From: JBPCRW01 sp050996405
GTDB taxonomy: Bacteria > Acidobacteriota > Blastocatellia > Pyrinomonadales > Pyrinomonadaceae
Length of the DNA stretch: 22,716 nt
Direction of reading: 5' to 3'
NCBI GenBank assembly: GCA_050996405.1
Contig: JBPCRW010000033.1
Span: 1 to 22,716 of the forward strand
The notes beneath the pieces were generated by a model, which was given only the letters and a program-made list of their open reading frames with translations, was not told where the DNA came from and did not search any database. The position numbers and the translations under genes are program-made. Below, piece by piece: positions 20,668-22,716 of the stretch. The first letter of the stretch is position 1. Each line of letters begins with the position of its first letter.

Positions 20668-21262
20668 GTCGCTTCCAAAACTTATCTTAGCGTCGGGCAG
20701 CCCGCGCCGCGCCGAAATTTTAAAGGCGGTCGGCTGGGAATTTACAAAAGACGCTGCCGATATTGACGAAACAGAATTGCAAGGCGAAACTCCCGAAAAT
20801 TACGTAATGCGGCTGGCGCGCGAAAAAGCCGCAGTCGTCGCGCGAAAATACGAAACGGGAATCATTCTCGGCGCGGATACGACGGTTGTAATTAACAATC
20901 AAATCATCGGAAAACCCGTCGATTTAGCGGACGCACGGCGAATGCTCGAAATGCTTTCGGGCAACTGGCACGAAGTTTTGACCGGAGTGGCGATTGTTAA
21001 AGTTCAAAGTTCAAGTTTCAAAGTTCAAAGTTCAAAATCAATTGTCGAGATGGAGAGAACGCGCGTCAAATTTGCCGAAATGTCGGATGCGGAGATTGAA
21101 TTTCTTGTTGCGGAAGGCTCGCCGCTCGACAAAGCGGGCGCGTATGCGGTGCAGGCGCAAGCCGCTCTGTTTATCGAAAAAATCGAGGGCGATTATTGGA
21201 ACGTGGTCGGTTTGCCCGTCAATTTAGTTTATCGTTTGGTGAAAATATCTGAACCAAAATAA
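20663..21262 (+). CDS. maf: Maf-family nucleoside-triphosphate pyrophosphatase with a repeat-encoded insert
   Basis: This 199-residue Maf/YhdE-like house-cleaning enzyme would hydrolyse modified or canonical NTPs such as dTTP/UTP to the monophosphate. Motifs: KLILASGSPRRAEIL at the N-terminus, LAREKAAVVA, ILGADTTVVINNQIIGKP, and near the end DKAGAYAVQAQAALFIEKIE followed by GDYWNVVGLP. Start choice: the ATG at 20663 gives the normal family N-terminus. A second in-frame ATG at 20642 would add MLNDKCS, and both lie inside heptad repeat D. Residues about 113-127 (KVQSSSFKVQSSKSI) are encoded by heptad repeat F and have no counterpart expected in Maf, where GVALV is normally followed by a short turn and then the RT.V.F strand. 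The reading frame is preserved. Confidence 0.9.
   Translation: MLSLPKLILASGSPRRAEILKAVGWEFTKDAADIDETELQGETPENYVMRLAREKAAVVARKYETGIILGADTTVVINNQIIGKPVDLADARRMLEMLSGNWHEVLTGVAIVKVQSSSFKVQSSKSIVEMERTRVKFAEMSDAEIEFLVAEGSPLDKAGAYAVQAQAALFIEKIEGDYWNVVGLPVNLVYRLVKISEPK
21001..21035 (+). repeat. Heptad repeat F (agttcaa x5) inside maf
   Basis: Five consecutive heptamers, agttcaa, agttcaa, gtttcaa, agttcaa, agttcaa, run from 21001 to 21035 with degenerate flanks on both sides. They are translated as part of Maf. No inverted arm is present, unlike the intergenic elements. Confidence 0.88.
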
Positions 21263-21265
21263 AAA

Positions 21266-21296
21266 GACGAGCCGTTTTAAGACCCGTCAATTTTTT
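21266..21296. terminator. Possible bidirectional terminator between maf and the redoxin-like gene
   Basis: GACGAG (21266-21271) can pair imperfectly with CCCGTC (21283-21288), with one mismatch inside the stem. It is followed on the plus strand by AATTTTTT and on the minus strand by TTTTTATTTT. The position between two convergent genes fits a shared terminator, but the stem is weak. Confidence 0.45.
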
Positions 21297-21314
21297 GATT
21301 GATTATCCGAAAAA

Positions 21315-21830
21315 CTATAAAAGTTTATCAATCGCCTGTGAAATTTGATTTGCCAGTTCCGTTTCGCCGTTCGGGGTTACGCCGCCGAATGCTTCGCCAA
21401 TCATTTTGCCGTCTTTGCCAAGCACGACAAACGCCGGAATCTGGTCAACATTATACTTTTTGAGTGTCGCCGCGCCATCCGAATCGCGCAAAACCGTTGC
21501 CGTCATTTTGTTATTCGCCGCAAACGATTGAACAGCCTCGTTGCTTGCGAAATTTTTCGATTTTGCAACAGTCGAATCGGTGGCGACAAAATAAATTACG
21601 ACATCTTTCCCAAGATATTTTTTCGACAATTTGTTGACGACAATCGCCTGATTTTTAGAAAGCGGAAGCCACGTCGCGCCGATTGCCAGCACGACGACTT
21701 TACCTTTTTGCGCGCCCAGGGAAACGCTGCCGCCGTCAAGCGCGGTCAAAGTCGCGTTTTGAGCGAAATTAACGTTTGAAAACGCGAACATTAAACTCAA
21801 AACGACCAGTAGAAATTTGATGTTTTTCAT
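21315..21830 (-). CDS. Thioredoxin-fold (TlpA/redoxin-like) exported protein without redox cysteines
   Basis: The protein has 171 residues. A signal peptide (MKNIKFLLVVLSLMFAFSNV, cleavage near NFAQ-N) is followed by a TlpA-like fold: DGGSVSLGAQKGKVVVLAIGATWLP, a helix with VVNKLSKKYLGKD, the strand VVIYFVATDS, and the cis-Pro loop DQIPAFVVLGKDGKMIGEAFGG. In active family members the strand ends WCxPC. Here it reads ATWLPLSKNQ, so both cysteines are replaced (Leu and Ser), and the whole protein contains no Cys. It therefore cannot be a dithiol reductase; a binding or scaffold role is an inference. It follows panC in the same direction after a gap of about 50 bases. Confidence 0.85.
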   Translation of the reverse strand: MKNIKFLLVVLSLMFAFSNVNFAQNATLTALDGGSVSLGAQKGKVVVLAIGATWLPLSKNQAIVVNKLSKKYLGKDVVIYFVATDSTVAKSKNFASNEAVQSFAANNKMTATVLRDSDGAATLKKYNVDQIPAFVVLGKDGKMIGEAFGGVTPNGETELANQISQAIDKLL

Positions 21831-21882
21831 AAGTTTTCTGCCAAATCGGGCATTGCTTTTTTAGATGCGAATTTAAGACCAA

Positions 21883-22716
21883 TTACTGCTTTCGGTTCAA
21901 AATCGTGTTGTCAATCAAACGCACGTTTCCAAAGCGCGCGGCGATTGCCAGCAAAACCGCGCGGTCTTCGATTTTTTCGACGGGTTCGAGCGTTTCGGCA
22001 TCCACCAGAGCGACGTATTCAACCTGCGCGAGCGGCTCGGCGACGAGCGTCCGATGCGCGATTTCGGCGAGATTCGCGGCGTTTCGTTCGCCGTTTCTGG
22101 CGGCGATTTTCGCTTCGCGCAGAGCCTTGTAAATAATCGAAGCCTTTTGCCGCTCTTCATCGGTCAAACGCGCGTTGCGCGACGACATCGCCAAACCGCT
22201 TTCCTCGCGCACAATCGGCAAAACGACGATTTCCGTCTCAAAACCTAAATCTTTTGTGAGACGTTTGACAATCACAGTTTGCTGCGCGTCCTTTTGCCCG
22301 AAAAAAGCAAAGTCCGGTCGAACGGTATTTAAAAGTATCGTCACGACGGTCGCCACGCCGCGAAAATGTCCGGGACGCGACGCGCCTTCGAGAGATTCGG
22401 TCAAACCTTCGACATAAACGTAAGTCGAAAAACCTTCGGGATAAATTTCCTGCTCGTCCGGCGCGAAAATATAATCAACCTGATAATTCGCCAGCAGCGC
22501 GGCATCATTGGTCAAATCGCGCGGATATTTTTCCAAATCCTTTTTATCATTAAACTGCGCCAGATTGACGAAAATCGAAACGATGACGACATCGCACATT
22601 GCCCGCGCCTCTTTGACCAGCGACAAATGACCTCCGTGCAGCGCGCCCATCGTCGGCACAAGTCCAACCGTTTTATTCTCGCGCCGCAGCTTCCGCGCGA
22701 TTGAAAACATTCTTTG
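21883..22716 (-). CDS. panC: Pantothenate synthetase (N-terminus cut by window edge)
   Basis: Of this protein 277 residues are visible. It joins beta-alanine and pantoate with ATP to form pantothenate, the CoA precursor. Family motifs: VPTMGALHGGHLSLV (adenylate-binding HxGH), SIFVNLAQFN (pantoate site, usually VNPxQF), GQKDAQQTVIVKRL, and MSSRNARLTDEER (KMSKS-like loop). The frame stays open to the right edge (codons for Q and R precede MFSIARKLRRENKTVG). Family members start about 10-20 residues earlier (IxEMRxxxRxLR), so the true start lies outside the window. The Met at 22710 is internal. Confidence 0.95.
   Translation of the reverse strand, partial: QRMFSIARKLRRENKTVGLVPTMGALHGGHLSLVKEARAMCDVVIVSIFVNLAQFNDKKDLEKYPRDLTNDAALLANYQVDYIFAPDEQEIYPEGFSTYVYVEGLTESLEGASRPGHFRGVATVVTILLNTVRPDFAFFGQKDAQQTVIVKRLTKDLGFETEIVVLPIVREESGLAMSSRNARLTDEERQKASIIYKALREAKIAARNGERNAANLAEIAHRTLVAEPLAQVEYVALVDAETLEPVEKIEDRAVLLAIAARFGNVRLIDNTILNRKQ

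Noticed and set aside
11409..21041. Heptad arrays as CRISPR arrays
   Set aside because: Units are seven bases with no spacers, and arms are inverted rather than direct.

Overview
The window reads as an ordinary chromosomal segment of a Gram-negative-type bacterium of moderate GC, most likely an Acidobacteriota member of the Blastocatellia/Pyrinomonas kind. That placement is inferred from overall protein flavour (SdhB with the NCLEQVCGIC-type cluster, GTP-dependent PEPCK, tandem Uma2 proteins, a YG-repeat/glycine-zipper secreted protein). It was not tested by any search. No tRNA, rRNA, CRISPR array or transposase was seen.

Layout. Bases 1-2852 hold the end of a succinate dehydrogenase operon: the sdhA C-terminus, a small membrane protein, two tandem Uma2-family nuclease-like genes, then sdhB, with the last three translationally coupled. 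Next come an AT-rich orphan gene (2965-3273), a Zn/Cd-type P1B-ATPase (3346-5286) whose phosphorylation motif reads DKTRT instead of DKTGT, and a Tat-signal aldo/keto reductase with a near-consensus promoter. On the minus strand follow a RelE/ParE-type toxin-antitoxin pair, GTP-PEPCK (pckG) with a clear terminator, and a DMT/EamA transporter. Then on the plus strand come a secreted YG-repeat protein, a SAM hydroxide adenosyltransferase (DUF62), citrate synthase, a secreted oligopeptidase B and a membrane GGDEF-EAL protein. The right end carries a minus-strand cluster (dciA-like DUF721, gatC, lipoprotein, gatA), a plus-strand maf gene, and minus-strand panC and a thioredoxin-fold protein that has lost its cysteines.

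Central metabolism is well represented: TCA (sdhAB, citrate synthase), the PEP/oxaloacetate node (pckG), CoA precursor synthesis (panC) and tRNA-Gln/Asn amidation (gatCA, with gatB not in the window).

The most unusual feature is a family of period-7 repeats confined to about 11.4-21.0 kb. Seven loci carry tandem heptamers, and five of these are two-armed inverted repeats able to form long hairpins. Each locus has its own heptamer (ggtgaat, aatggtt, taattgg, aaatgtt, agaaaac, agttcaa, gcatttt), yet most look like variants of one pattern. They fit tightly between stop and start codons and also contribute coding sequence: the signal peptide of a lipoprotein, the start codon of maf, an in-frame insert within Maf, and the C-terminus of GatA. 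They resemble in kind the heptanucleotide STRR repeats known from cyanobacteria, but the inverted layout and the private heptamers are worth following up.
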